From assembly GCF_025574485.1 (NCBI RefSeq), contig NZ_JAOBPO010000001.1, positions 751,501-815,500 on the forward strand: a stretch of 64,000 nt of DNA, written 5' to 3'. Below are positions 17,672 through 25,888 of this stretch, piece after piece. The position numbers were made by a program, and so were the translations under genes. Every line of letters starts with the position of its first letter. The first letter of the stretch is position 1. This DNA is from Kordiimonas aquimaris. Lineage in GTDB: Bacteria > Pseudomonadota > Alphaproteobacteria > Sphingomonadales > Kordiimonadaceae. The notes below the pieces were generated by a model, which had not been told where the DNA came from, did no database searches, and was given only the letters and a program-made list of their open reading frames with translations.

Positions 17672-19030
17672 ATGAAAAGCGCTCTCGTCGCCTTGTTGAT
17701 CTTTATTTGGATGCCAATAATGGTTTTCAAACCGCAAATTGGTGTGTTGGTTTGGAACTGGGTGTCTTTTATGTCTCCGCAATCCTATACATACGGGTTT
17801 GCTGCAACGTTTCCGTTTCTTGTCAGTGTTGGCGGGCTAACAGCTCTTGGTGTCGTCATTTCGAAAGATGAAAAAAGCCTGCCGGCGCATCCCATCATTT
17901 TTGCTATTCTGATATATTTTACGTGGACCTTGGTGACATCAGGGGCTGCATTTGAATTTGAGGTGGGTAAGCCAAAGCTCATAGAGTTTTCAAAAACGAT
18001 CGCTTTTACAATTCTGACTGCCATGATCATGAAAACACCTAATCGCTTGAAGGCATATTATTATGTGATGATGGCGTCTTTACTATTTATTGGCATTAAA
18101 GGGGGAGTTTTTACTGCCGTCACAGGAGGAGGTGCACGCGTGCAGGGTGCAGGCGGTATGATGGGGGATAACAACCAGCTTGCTATGGCGATGGCAATGA
18201 CATTCCCGTTGACTGTTTATTTGGCAATGCATCCGCCGCATAAGTGGCTTAAATGGCCCATGTTTGCGACAGTATTTTTGGTAATTTTAGCGGTTCTTGG
18301 TACGCAGTCGCGCGGTGGCTTTGCGGCTATTGCTGCTGTTTTGTTTATGTTTCTCCTCAAGTCAAAACATAAGTTCACTATTTTGATTATCGCTGTACCT
18401 TTGGCATTTGGCGCGTTTAATTTCATGCCGGATAGCTGGAAAAACCGAATGGAATCAACAGAGGAGGCCACCGACGATAACAGTTTCATGGGGCGTGTTT
18501 CCATGTGGAAGTATGCGACTAATGTGGCTAGTGATCACCCCATTGAGGGCGGTGGTTTTGATGTGTTTTATATTCGTTACCTTGGGCCTAAATATATGCC
18601 GCCTGGCTATATACAACGTGCACCGCATTCAAGCTATTTTGAAGTGCTGGGTGAGCATGGGTATGTAGGGTTACTTTTGTTTCTTACTATTTTGTTTACG
18701 GGTTGGTACTCTGGCGCCACGAATGCAAAAAGATTTCGGCGGTATGAAGAAACAATATGGCTCGCGGATATGAGTACTATGATTCAATTGGCGTTACTGG
18801 GTTATGCCATGGGGTCGTTGACTGTGAACATCGCACTATTTGATGTGTTCTATAACCTGTTAATCGTTCTCGTACTGTGTCGCTCTGTTGGTGATAAGAT
18901 CATTGAGAAGGGTGTCACAGAAATAAAACCAAAGGGTATTTTGGCGGCTGCACTATCAGGTGGTGGTAAAGATACTGAAGCAGGCTGGAAGCCTGGCGCA
19001 CGGAAAGGCAAGCCACAGCCGGCTGAGTAA
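17672..19030 (+). CDS. Putative O-glycosylation ligase, exosortase-A-associated type (Wzy/O-antigen-ligase fold)
   Basis: A 452-residue polytopic membrane protein with about ten hydrophobic segments. The N-terminus (LIFIWMPIMVFKPQIGVLVW followed by SFMSPQ) matches the DUF5935-type start of exosortase-A-system O-glycosylation ligases, and the large loop with GRVSMW, NPI-like HPIEGGGFDVF and PHSSYFEVLGEHGYVGLLLF matches the Wzy_C ligase domain. Such enzymes are thought to transfer glycan to exported or PEP-CTERM proteins, or to act in exopolysaccharide assembly. Neither exosortase (xrtA) nor a PEP-CTERM substrate occurs in the window. The call rests on the N-terminal and loop patterns; a general O-antigen ligase is the alternative. 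Confidence 0.72.
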   Translation: MKSALVALLIFIWMPIMVFKPQIGVLVWNWVSFMSPQSYTYGFAATFPFLVSVGGLTALGVVISKDEKSLPAHPIIFAILIYFTWTLVTSGAAFEFEVGKPKLIEFSKTIAFTILTAMIMKTPNRLKAYYYVMMASLLFIGIKGGVFTAVTGGGARVQGAGGMMGDNNQLAMAMAMTFPLTVYLAMHPPHKWLKWPMFATVFLVILAVLGTQSRGGFAAIAAVLFMFLLKSKHKFTILIIAVPLAFGAFNFMPDSWKNRMESTEEATDDNSFMGRVSMWKYATNVASDHPIEGGGFDVFYIRYLGPKYMPPGYIQRAPHSSYFEVLGEHGYVGLLLFLTILFTGWYSGATNAKRFRRYEETIWLADMSTMIQLALLGYAMGSLTVNIALFDVFYNLLIVLVLCRSVGDKIIEKGVTEIKPKGILAAALSGGGKDTEAGWKPGARKGKPQPAE

Positions 19031-19059
19031 TAATTAAGCTAACTTATATTGTTTGGTAT

Positions 19060-19383
19060 TTATTCGCTTTCGTCCATCAGCGACGAAAATGACCGGGTGT
19101 TTTTACTACGCTGCCAGCGTATAAAACCAAATATTGCACCAATGCAGCTTGCTAGTGCGATGATGCTGGCAAAGACAATGAAAAAGCCGAAAACCCAAGC
19201 TGTGAGACTGTGTTGACTTTCACAGCCTCCTTCGCACAAGCCAGTTGTTGGGTCGCCTACAAAATATAAAAAGCCACCAAGTGTTAATAAGCTTGCGACA
19301 ATAAGCCGGATCGCGTTCTTGGTGTTCAGCAGGTTACCTGACCTGCGGTGTTGCCGTTTTTTCACAAATATATGTTCAACCAT
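19060..19383 (-). CDS. Small two-segment membrane protein downstream of pspF
   Basis: A 107-residue protein with two membrane segments, AIRLIVASLLTLGGFLYFVG and TAWVFGFFIVFASIIALAS, separated by an extracytoplasmic loop with two cysteines (GLCEGGCES). The tail is basic then Ser/Asp-rich. It starts 36 bp after pspF on the same strand and may be co-transcribed. ATG 19383 is preferred over GTG 19389; neither has a strong ribosome binding site. I do not recognise a family. Confidence 0.6.
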   Translation of the reverse strand: MVEHIFVKKRQHRRSGNLLNTKNAIRLIVASLLTLGGFLYFVGDPTTGLCEGGCESQHSLTAWVFGFFIVFASIIALASCIGAIFGFIRWQRSKNTRSFSSLMDESE

Positions 19384-19419
19384 TCCCACACTATGAACAG
19401 CTGACTGTCTATAGGCAAG

Positions 19420-20454
19420 TCACGAACCCAAGAGGTTATGTTTTTTCAAAGCATGTCGCAATTGATCATAAGTTATGTGAAGCCATTTTGCGGCTGCGCG
19501 CTGGTTATATCGGTTTTGTTCCAGCGCGTGCTTTAGCAATCGTTTTTCGTGTTCCGCCAAAGCAACTTTGAAATTAATCGGTGTATCTGGCAGGCTATCT
19601 TCTTCATAATCAGCATCTTTGCCTGTACCGGTTTGCTCTTCTGTATAGTACTGACGTAAGGCAGCCGGTTTCGGCCGGAAAGGGCTTTCAAATGGATCAA
19701 ACACAAGCCCGCAAACGGCTTGTTCGCCGTCCCATGCGCAGTATATGGCGCGTTCGATGACATTCTTGAGTTCACGGATATTGCCGGGCCAAGCGTGATC
19801 CAGTAATTGCTCTGTTGCCAAATCGGAGAAGCCCGGGAATTGTAGCCATTCTAATTCACGCGCCATTGCCAGACCAAAATGGTTGGCAAGCAGCATAATA
19901 TCTTCAGGCCTGTGGCGCAGTGGCGGCACGGTAATGACATCAAAAGCCAAGCGATCAAGTAAATCATGCCTGAATTGTCCTGCATCAGCAGCAGATGGCA
20001 GATCAATGTTTGTGGCGCCTATTACTCTCGTATCAACATAGATGGTTTCCGTGCCGCCCACGCGTTCAAACTCACCGTATTCTATAACCCGCAACAATTT
20101 TTCCTGCGCGGCCATACTCATTGTGCCAATCTCGTCCAGAAACAAGCTACCTTTGTCGGCGGCTTCAAAGCGCCCTGCACGGCGCCCTTTGGCGCCGGTA
20201 AAGGCACCTTGCTCATAACCAAACAACTCGCTTTCCAGCAGTGTTGGGGTAAGCGCAGCGCAGTTCATTTTTTGAAAGTTATTATCCCAGCGCCGCGATA
20301 GATAGTGGAGGCGGGCAGCGATTAGCTCTTTGCCGGTACCACGTTCGCCGATCACGAGGATAGGGCGATCAAGCGGTGCTGCGCGGCTAACCTTGTCCAT
20401 CAAATCCAGAAACGCTGGTGAAGTGCCGACGATTTGTTCTGATTGATAATTCAT
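19420..20454 (-). CDS. pspF: PspF, sigma54-dependent activator of the phage-shock operon
   Basis: A 344-residue AAA+ enhancer-binding protein without a receiver domain, as usual for PspF. Visible are Walker A GERGTGKE, the sigma54-contacting GAFTGA loop, Walker B SLFLDEIG and a Fis-type C-terminal helix-turn-helix (AAAKWLHITYDQLRHALK). It activates the divergent psp operon from the sigma54 promoter at 20574-20589 and is normally inhibited by PspA binding. ATG 20454 is preferred; TTG 20460 in the same frame is the alternative, and no clear Shine-Dalgarno sequence precedes either. Its start abuts a palindrome, so autoregulation by its own upstream activating sequence is plausible. Confidence 0.93.
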   Translation of the reverse strand: MNYQSEQIVGTSPAFLDLMDKVSRAAPLDRPILVIGERGTGKELIAARLHYLSRRWDNNFQKMNCAALTPTLLESELFGYEQGAFTGAKGRRAGRFEAADKGSLFLDEIGTMSMAAQEKLLRVIEYGEFERVGGTETIYVDTRVIGATNIDLPSAADAGQFRHDLLDRLAFDVITVPPLRHRPEDIMLLANHFGLAMARELEWLQFPGFSDLATEQLLDHAWPGNIRELKNVIERAIYCAWDGEQAVCGLVFDPFESPFRPKPAALRQYYTEEQTGTGKDADYEEDSLPDTPINFKVALAEHEKRLLKHALEQNRYNQRAAAKWLHITYDQLRHALKKHNLLGS

Positions 20455-20464
20455 TGCCAATATA

Positions 20465-20479
20465 TAGTAAAAATTACTA
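20465..20479. promoter_or_regulatory. Palindrome next to pspF, candidate PspF-binding upstream activating sequence
   Basis: TAGTAA (20465-20470) and TTACTA (20474-20479) form a perfect 6-bp inverted repeat with a 3-bp spacer, about 100 bp upstream of the sigma54 promoter and just upstream of the pspF start. Position and symmetry suit an enhancer site, but the surrounding DNA is extremely A+T-rich, so chance palindromes are likely too. Confidence 0.4.
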
Positions 20480-20544
20480 ACTATTGGTAGTTTAAATTTA
20501 GATAAAGAAAGAAAAAGAATATATTAAAAATAATTATCTTTATA

Positions 20545-20557
20545 TTTCAATTAGTTA
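20545..20557 (+). promoter_or_regulatory. IHF-like site in the psp promoter region
   Basis: The 13-mer TTTCAATTAGTTA matches the IHF consensus WATCAANNNNTTR with one mismatch. It lies between the candidate enhancer and the sigma54 promoter, where IHF bends psp promoters in enterobacteria. The call is from consensus only. Confidence 0.4.
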
Positions 20558-20573
20558 AATAATTTTAAAAAAC

Positions 20574-20589
20574 TGGCACACCTTCTGCA
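20574..20589 (+). promoter_or_regulatory. Sigma54 (-24/-12) promoter of the psp operon
   Basis: TGGCAC (20574-20579), five bases, then CTGCA (20585-20589) matches the RpoN consensus with the GG and GC dinucleotides correctly spaced. Transcription would start near 20601 and run into the 54-aa ORF, pspA, pspB and pspC. The divergent pspF gene fits exactly. Confidence 0.88.
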
Positions 20590-20656
20590 ATGTTATGGAT
20601 ATCCACCCGCTAAGAGGTGGTTAATACGACAGCAAAACAGGACTAGAGGACACGAC

Positions 20657-20821
20657 ATGAACCAGTTATCACAAATTGCGAGCTTACATGTTTTATCAAG
20701 CGATACGCTGATGAATGTACCAGGTATTTTTTCAGGCCTTGGTGTAACACGCTGTGCTGATGGGCGTATGCCTAGCACGATGCGACGGGAGCGTCGTCGT
20801 AGCCGTAATAACCGGCACTAG
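20657..20821 (+). CDS. Novel 54-aa ORF, first gene of the psp operon
   Basis: ATG at 20657 follows GAGGA at 20646-20650 with a 6-base gap, the best ribosome binding site in the region, and the frame ends at TAG 20819-20821. The peptide starts MNQLSQIASLHVLSSDTLMN, has a hydrophobic, glycine-containing middle (VPGIFSGLGV) with one cysteine, and ends in a very basic tail (MRRERRRSRNNRH). It is the first ORF after the sigma54 promoter, ahead of pspA. I know no family for it. Its placement suggests a stress-induced small protein, perhaps nucleic-acid- or membrane-binding through its tail; a regulatory leader peptide is the other possibility. Confidence 0.55.
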   Translation: MNQLSQIASLHVLSSDTLMNVPGIFSGLGVTRCADGRMPSTMRRERRRSRNNRH

Positions 20822-20981
20822 TCCAACCGGCCCAGGATCGACAGCAAATAAACGACAACACTAATAATAAGCGATCACAAAAGAAGTTAACAAAACTCAA
20901 GAAGGTCGCCCACGGAACTGCCAAAAAATGGCTCATAGAAGCCCGAGGCACGAGCGAGGATTATAAGAAAGGAACATAATA

Positions 20982-21698
20982 ATGGGTATTTTCTCCCGCC
21001 TATCAGACATCGTAAATTCGAATATCAATTCCATTTTGGACAAAGCCGAGGATCCTGAAAAAATTATCCGTATGGTTATTCAGGAAATGGAAGATACCCT
21101 TGTTGAAGTGCGCTCAAGCGCTGCAAAAACAATCGCAGATCAAAAAGATATAACTCGCCGGATTGGCAAACTTGAAAAAGCACAGTCTGATTGGGAAAAG
21201 AAAGCCGAACTGGCGATATCTAAAGGTCGTGATGACTTGGCCAAAGGCGCGTTGGTTGAAAAAGCCAAGGTTGCCGACATGGCAGCACATATGATTGAGG
21301 AAGCCGCTCACCTTGATGAAGCGCTTAAGCGCAATGAAGATGACGTCGTAAAGCTTGAAGCGAAGTTGCGTGAAGCACGTGCGAAAAAGGCCTCATTGCA
21401 GGCAAGACATAATACGGTTTCCAATACTGTGCGCCTGCGTAAAAACCTGAATGATAATCGTATTCAGGATGCTTTTGACCGATTTGATAAAGTGGATGCG
21501 CGCCTTGATCGCCTTGAAGGTGAAGCTGAAGCCATGAACCTTGGCAAGACAGAAACACTTGCCGAAGAAATCACTAACCTTGAAGTGGACGACTCCATCG
21601 AAAAAGAGCTGGAGCAGTTGAAAGCGAAAGCGACTGGCACGGCCAACGATAATAAAAAAGCAGCAGCCAAAGCTAAAGCTAAGACCGCTTCTAAATAG
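20982..21698 (+). CDS. pspA: PspA, phage-shock / IM30-family membrane-stress protein
   Basis: A 238-residue PspA. The N-terminus (MGIFSRLSDIVNSNINSILD followed by KAEDPEKIIRMV) is the typical amphipathic helix that binds stressed membrane, followed by a long coiled-coil core and a Lys/Ala-rich tail. PspA both inhibits PspF and forms ESCRT-III-like scaffolds on damaged inner membrane. AAAGGA at 20969-20973 gives the ribosome binding site. It is followed by pspB and pspC. Confidence 0.96.
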   Translation: MGIFSRLSDIVNSNINSILDKAEDPEKIIRMVIQEMEDTLVEVRSSAAKTIADQKDITRRIGKLEKAQSDWEKKAELAISKGRDDLAKGALVEKAKVADMAAHMIEEAAHLDEALKRNEDDVVKLEAKLREARAKKASLQARHNTVSNTVRLRKNLNDNRIQDAFDRFDKVDARLDRLEGEAEAMNLGKTETLAEEITNLEVDDSIEKELEQLKAKATGTANDNKKAAAKAKAKTASK

Positions 21699-21767
21699 TG
21701 ATAATGCGCGCCCATGTGACCCTGGGCGCGCCAACAAGAAGAACCCAAAGAATTAAGGGCTAAGAAG

Positions 21768-21995
21768 ATGGATGTTATACCAATATTACTAACGGTTGTT
21801 GTCGCCCCGTTGTGGATCATTTTTCACTATGTGACCAAATGGAAACAAATGAAGGGTATCACCCCTGAAGATGAAGCGTCACTGGGTGACCTAAGGTCAA
21901 CAGCGGACCGCCTTGAAGACCGTATACGTACAATGGAACGTATTATGGATGACGAAGTTCCAGACTGGAGGAGCAGGCACAATGACAAGTTTTAA
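21768..21995 (+). CDS. pspB: PspB, envelope-stress membrane protein
   Basis: A 75-residue PspB with one N-terminal membrane segment (PILLTVVVAPLWIIFHYVT) and a soluble C-terminal helix (DLRSTADRLEDRIRTMERIM) of leucine-zipper type. PspB and PspC sense membrane stress and draw PspA away from PspF. It lies 69 bp after pspA and its end overlaps pspC by 14 bp, so translation is probably coupled. Confidence 0.9.
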   Translation: MDVIPILLTVVVAPLWIIFHYVTKWKQMKGITPEDEASLGDLRSTADRLEDRIRTMERIMDDEVPDWRSRHNDKF

Positions 21996-22374
21996 GAAAA
22001 GCCCAACCCGCCTTTATAAAAATCCTGTTGATGGAAAATTTATGGGTGTGTGTGCCGGTATCGCCGATTACCTCGGCATCTCTACAACTCCCGTGCGTGT
22101 GCTGACTGTAATTGGTTTCTTTACGCCGCTCAGCTTCTTCATATTTGTTGGTTACTTCATTTTGGGGTTCATGCTCGATCCTGCACCAGTTGACCTTTAT
22201 GAAGACGAACAAGAAGAAGAGTTCTGGAAACAAACCCGCAAGTCACCTGATTATACAGCAGCTGAGCTTCGCCGTCGGTTTCGTGATATCGAACGTCGCA
22301 CTAGTGAAATGGAAGCATACATGACAAGCAAACGCTTTCGCTTAGAGCGCGAGCTCAGAGCACTAGAAGACTAA
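21982..22374 (+). CDS. pspC: PspC-domain membrane protein
   Basis: A 130-residue protein with the PspC domain: RLYKNPVDGKFMGVCAGIADYLG, then hydrophobic VLTVIGFFTPLSFFIFVGYFI. A C-terminal helical region (ELRRRFRDIERRTSEMEAYM) follows. ATG 21982 has GAGGAG shortly upstream; the longer frame from 21913 lies inside pspB and is not used. It is the last gene of the psp operon, before a strong terminator. Confidence 0.93.
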   Translation: MTSFKKSPTRLYKNPVDGKFMGVCAGIADYLGISTTPVRVLTVIGFFTPLSFFIFVGYFILGFMLDPAPVDLYEDEQEEEFWKQTRKSPDYTAAELRRRFRDIERRTSEMEAYMTSKRFRLERELRALED

Positions 22375-22424
22375 AATTTACAGAGACTATCTTTCCCTTC
22401 CTCCCGGATATGAGAAAGAGCTAT

Positions 22425-22453
22425 GGCGGGCGCCTTCTGGCCCGCCTTTTTTT
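22425..22453 (+). terminator. Intrinsic terminator of the psp operon
   Basis: Arms GGCGGGC (22425-22431) and GCCCGCC (22440-22446) are perfectly complementary and are followed by seven T residues (22447-22453). The T run touches the last bases of the convergent MFS gene. Confidence 0.9.
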
Positions 22454-23792
22454 ATGCGTTCTGAGCTTCTAATTCTCGTGCGTTTTCTTGATCGACAGCA
22501 CGCATATATGCTTTGCGTCCCCATAAGAATGTCAGAATACCAAGTGGTATGGTGATAAGAGCCACCGTTAGATAAGAATAACGAAGGGCACTTTCGCCGC
22601 TAAACACATAATCTGACATAAAGCCTATAGCAAACGGACCACCGCCGTATCCGATAAGGCTTGTAGACATGATATAGATCGAGATGATTTGCCCGCGCAT
22701 TTGGTTAGGCGTAATGATTTGAAGACTGGCGTAGGCAACGCCGGATGGGCTGTTGACAAAAAAGTTGCTGATCCCGAGTAAAACCCAAGCCAGTGTCGTG
22801 TCGGAAACAAACACAATTGCAATTGAAGGAATGGCGAAACCAATAGGGGCCATCATCAGCGCGCGAATATGGGCGTCTTTTTTCCCGGCTTTAAACCATT
22901 TGTCAGCGATATAACCACCAAACAAAAGACCCAAAGGCCCGGTGATGATGGAAATGGATCCGAATATCAGACCAACCTCAGAGCCACTGAGGCCGTGATA
23001 ACGGCTGAAGAAAAACGCGAGAAAAACGACACTGCCAAAACCAAAGGCCGCATTCATCGAAACACCAAAGCAAATTGCTGTGTAGGCTTTATATTTGCTT
23101 TTGAAAAAAGCAAAAACTTCTTTTATCGGTATCGCAGCTTGACCTGCCACTTGACCTTGTCGGGCGGGTTCTTTCAGTGTTAAAACAAATAGCGTTAGGA
23201 GCAACCCTGGTGCTCCGACCAGCAATAATGCCTTCTGCCAGCCGCTTGCGATATTGAAACTCCAGAAAGCAATATCAGGCATTTGGTTGGCAATTGGAAT
23301 AATTGACCCGCCAATGATGAAAGCCAGCGCTGAACCAACAGGAATACCCATGGCGTAAACGGATAGGGCAGTTGATAATTTTTGTTTGGGAAAGCTGTCG
23401 GCAATGATGGAATTTGCAGAAGGCCCAAGTGTGGCTTCACCGATGCCCACACCCATGCGCAGTACGAAAAGCTGGACGAAGTTTTTTGCAAGTGAAGATG
23501 CAGCGGTTGCGAGGCTCCAGAGAAAAAGCCCTATGGCAATTAGACCTATGCGACTGCGGCTATCAGCAATGCGCGCGCAAAATAACCCAATGAATGTATA
23601 AAAGACAGCAAAGGCAAACCCGACAAGTAATCCGAACTCAGTATCTGAAATGCCAAAATCAGCTTTAATCGCAGGTCCTAGAAGGCTGAGAATTTGTCTG
23701 TCGATAAATGAAAACGTATATATTAATAGTAGCAAGGCAACAGTATACCAGGCATAGCTTGGCTTTGGATATACGTTGTTATCTTCCGACAT
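22452..23792 (-). CDS. MFS transporter, spinster-like family
   Basis: A 446-residue major-facilitator protein with about 12 membrane segments. The first-segment motif (YTFSFIDRQILSLLGPAIKA) followed by FGISDTEFGLLVGFAFA is typical of the spinster-like bacterial MFS group, and the A-motif region reads ARIADSRSRIG. The substrate is unknown. The start at 23792 has AAGGAAG upstream; the frame reaching 23891 is longer by 33 unlikely residues. Its 3' end touches the psp terminator. Confidence 0.9.
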   Translation of the reverse strand: MSEDNNVYPKPSYAWYTVALLLLIYTFSFIDRQILSLLGPAIKADFGISDTEFGLLVGFAFAVFYTFIGLFCARIADSRSRIGLIAIGLFLWSLATAASSLAKNFVQLFVLRMGVGIGEATLGPSANSIIADSFPKQKLSTALSVYAMGIPVGSALAFIIGGSIIPIANQMPDIAFWSFNIASGWQKALLLVGAPGLLLTLFVLTLKEPARQGQVAGQAAIPIKEVFAFFKSKYKAYTAICFGVSMNAAFGFGSVVFLAFFFSRYHGLSGSEVGLIFGSISIITGPLGLLFGGYIADKWFKAGKKDAHIRALMMAPIGFAIPSIAIVFVSDTTLAWVLLGISNFFVNSPSGVAYASLQIITPNQMRGQIISIYIMSTSLIGYGGGPFAIGFMSDYVFSGESALRYSYLTVALITIPLGILTFLWGRKAYMRAVDQENARELEAQNA

Positions 23793-23928
23793 AAGTGCTT
23801 CCTTGTTGCGATGCTCTTGTATCCTCATCAAATGATGATTGCATTTTGAGCCTGATACTTTAGACAGTCGAGCAAATGCTGAATTTGTCAAGGCTTTGCT
23901 CTTTTCATCTCTCGTTATGGAGTAATCG

Positions 23929-24345
23929 ATGTCGCTTGAAAATACAACAATCGTTGAAATTATCGAGACTTTTGAATTTCTGGATGATTGGGAAGATCGT
24001 TATCGGACCATCATAGACTTAGGCAAACAGTTGCTGCCGCTGGCTGCAGAAGAAATGACAGATGCTTTTAAAGTCCGGGGCTGTCAAAGTCAGGTTTGGC
24101 TTATACCCACCGTTGATGCAGATGGTATCATTCACTTTAGAGGTGATAGTGATGCACACATTGTTAAAGGCCTTGTTGCATTAATGATCGTTTTATTTTC
24201 TGGCAAAACGGCTAAGGAAATTTTGGCAATTGATGCACGCGGCGTTCTTGACCAGCTTGGTCTTTCTGCCCATTTGTCACCTATGCGGGCAAATGGTGTG
24301 TTTTCCATGGTTGAGCGCATTAAGGAAATAGCAAGCGCTGGGTGA
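23929..24345 (+). CDS. sufE: SufE-family sulfur acceptor protein
   Basis: A 138-residue SufE. The acceptor cysteine is Cys52 in VRGCQSQVWL, the family signature, and the N-terminus has the FEFLDDWEDRYRTIIDLG motif. SufE takes the persulfide from SufS cysteine desulfurase for iron-sulfur cluster assembly. No other suf gene is in the window, so it is an unlinked copy here. It ends before a bidirectional terminator. Confidence 0.95.
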   Translation: MSLENTTIVEIIETFEFLDDWEDRYRTIIDLGKQLLPLAAEEMTDAFKVRGCQSQVWLIPTVDADGIIHFRGDSDAHIVKGLVALMIVLFSGKTAKEILAIDARGVLDQLGLSAHLSPMRANGVFSMVERIKEIASAG

Positions 24346-24372
24346 ACATAGATTAGATAAACGGTTCAATAG

Positions 24373-24407
24373 AAAAAGGGGCATGCAACAGCACGCCCCT
24401 TTTTTTT
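24373..24407. terminator. Bidirectional intrinsic terminator between sufE and the second NSS gene
   Basis: GGGGC-x-TGC and GCA-x-GCCCC arms (about 24378-24386 and 24391-24399) pair with one internal mismatch; A5 lies on the left and T8 on the right. It can terminate both the plus-strand sufE and the minus-strand transporter. Confidence 0.85.
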
Positions 24408-24417
24408 CGCGCTGATT

Positions 24418-25785
24418 TTAGCCAGTAACCGTATTGTAGATAATAGACACGAACACGGCACCAATTGCGACCGGGCAAATAAAGCGTACAAGGAAGTACC
24501 AGATACGGAATGTACCATCTTCCATAGCCAGCTCTTCCATCATGTTTTTGCGGCTAACAAACCAGCCAACAAATATAGCAGAGAACATGCCGCCAATTGG
24601 CATCATGATATTGTTGGTCAGGAAGTCTTTCGCATCCAGAATGCTACGACCAAAAATACTGATATCTGCAACAGGATTATCACCCTGGCTCAGGCCTGAT
24701 AGAATGCCCATAGTAAAGATAAAACCGCCAATCATTAAAGCGACTTTGCGTCTGTTAGCGCCTGTTTTTTCAGTAATATAGGATACTGAAGGCTCAAGTA
24801 GTGAGATTGAGCTTGTGATGGCAGCAACAACCAACAGGAAGAAGAAGGCACCGCCAATAAACGCGCCGCCGCTCATTTGTCCGAATGCGATAGGTAGTGT
24901 TGCAAAGATAAGCCCTGGGCCTTGGCCAGGAACAAGGCCGTATGCAAATACGATAGGAAAGATCATCATACCAGCCATGATAGCTACACCTGTATCTGCA
25001 CTTGCGATAATTACTGCAGATTTTCCGATGTTTACATCACGTGTCATGTATGCGCCGTATGTCATAATAGAGCCAAGTGCCAACGACAATGAGAAGAATG
25101 ATTGACCGAGCGCTTGTAGCATCACATCAAAAGTCAGTTTTGAGAAATCAGGCTTGAATAGAAAATCTACTGTCGCAGCCAGGTCGCCAGCGATACTTGA
25201 ATAAATAGCAAGCCCAATCAGAAGCGCGAAAAGTGCTGGCATCAGATAGGTTACGGCTTTCTCAAGGCCACCTTCAACACCGCGTGCAACAATGAACATT
25301 GTTAGACCCATAAAGGCTGCATGCCAGCCAATAACAGCATACTCGTTGGTAAGCAGTCCGCCAAAATGAGCACCAGCTGCGGCTGCATCCATACCTGAGA
25401 ATGTGCCTGCGAAGGCATCAAACATATAAGACAGGGTCCATCCACCAATGACAGAGTAGAAGCTAAGAACGATCACGGCGCCCAGGACACCGGACCAACC
25501 GATTAAACTCCATAACGGACTACGGCCTTCTTCTTTTGCAATCTTGGCCATAGAGCCGATTGGTGATTTTTGCCCGCGCCGTCCAAGCGACAACTCGGCG
25601 ACAAGAACAGGCGTACCAATGACGAAGACAAAGAAAAGATATATAAGCACAAATGCGCCGCCACCGCCTTGACCGGCTTCATACGGGAACTTCCATATGT
25701 TCCCAAGACCAACGGCGCTGCCGACGGCTGCCATAATAAATGTCCAGCGCGAAGACCAATGCGCAGTTTGTGAAGTTCCAGCCAT
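24418..25785 (-). CDS. Sodium-dependent transporter, NSS/SNF family (second copy)
   Basis: A 455-residue NSS transporter with the signature AAVGSAVGLGNIWKFPYEAG in segment 1 and GGGGAFVLIYLFF following. It shares the general layout of the protein at 2265-3659 but differs enough to be a separate paralogue. Sodium-driven amino-acid uptake is the family role; the substrate is unknown. GGGGA and GGGA lie just upstream of the ATG. The gene is single, ending at the bidirectional terminator. Confidence 0.92.
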   Translation of the reverse strand: MAGTSQTAHWSSRWTFIMAAVGSAVGLGNIWKFPYEAGQGGGGAFVLIYLFFVFVIGTPVLVAELSLGRRGQKSPIGSMAKIAKEEGRSPLWSLIGWSGVLGAVIVLSFYSVIGGWTLSYMFDAFAGTFSGMDAAAAGAHFGGLLTNEYAVIGWHAAFMGLTMFIVARGVEGGLEKAVTYLMPALFALLIGLAIYSSIAGDLAATVDFLFKPDFSKLTFDVMLQALGQSFFSLSLALGSIMTYGAYMTRDVNIGKSAVIIASADTGVAIMAGMMIFPIVFAYGLVPGQGPGLIFATLPIAFGQMSGGAFIGGAFFFLLVVAAITSSISLLEPSVSYITEKTGANRRKVALMIGGFIFTMGILSGLSQGDNPVADISIFGRSILDAKDFLTNNIMMPIGGMFSAIFVGWFVSRKNMMEELAMEDGTFRIWYFLVRFICPVAIGAVFVSIIYNTVTG

Positions 25786-25888
25786 TATCCCAATCTCCCC
25801 AGATTTGGTTACTTAGAGCCCGATTTTGATTGCAGATCAGGCTTAATATTTGTGTGTGATAAAAAGTATATGCCAGCTTTAGCGTTCG

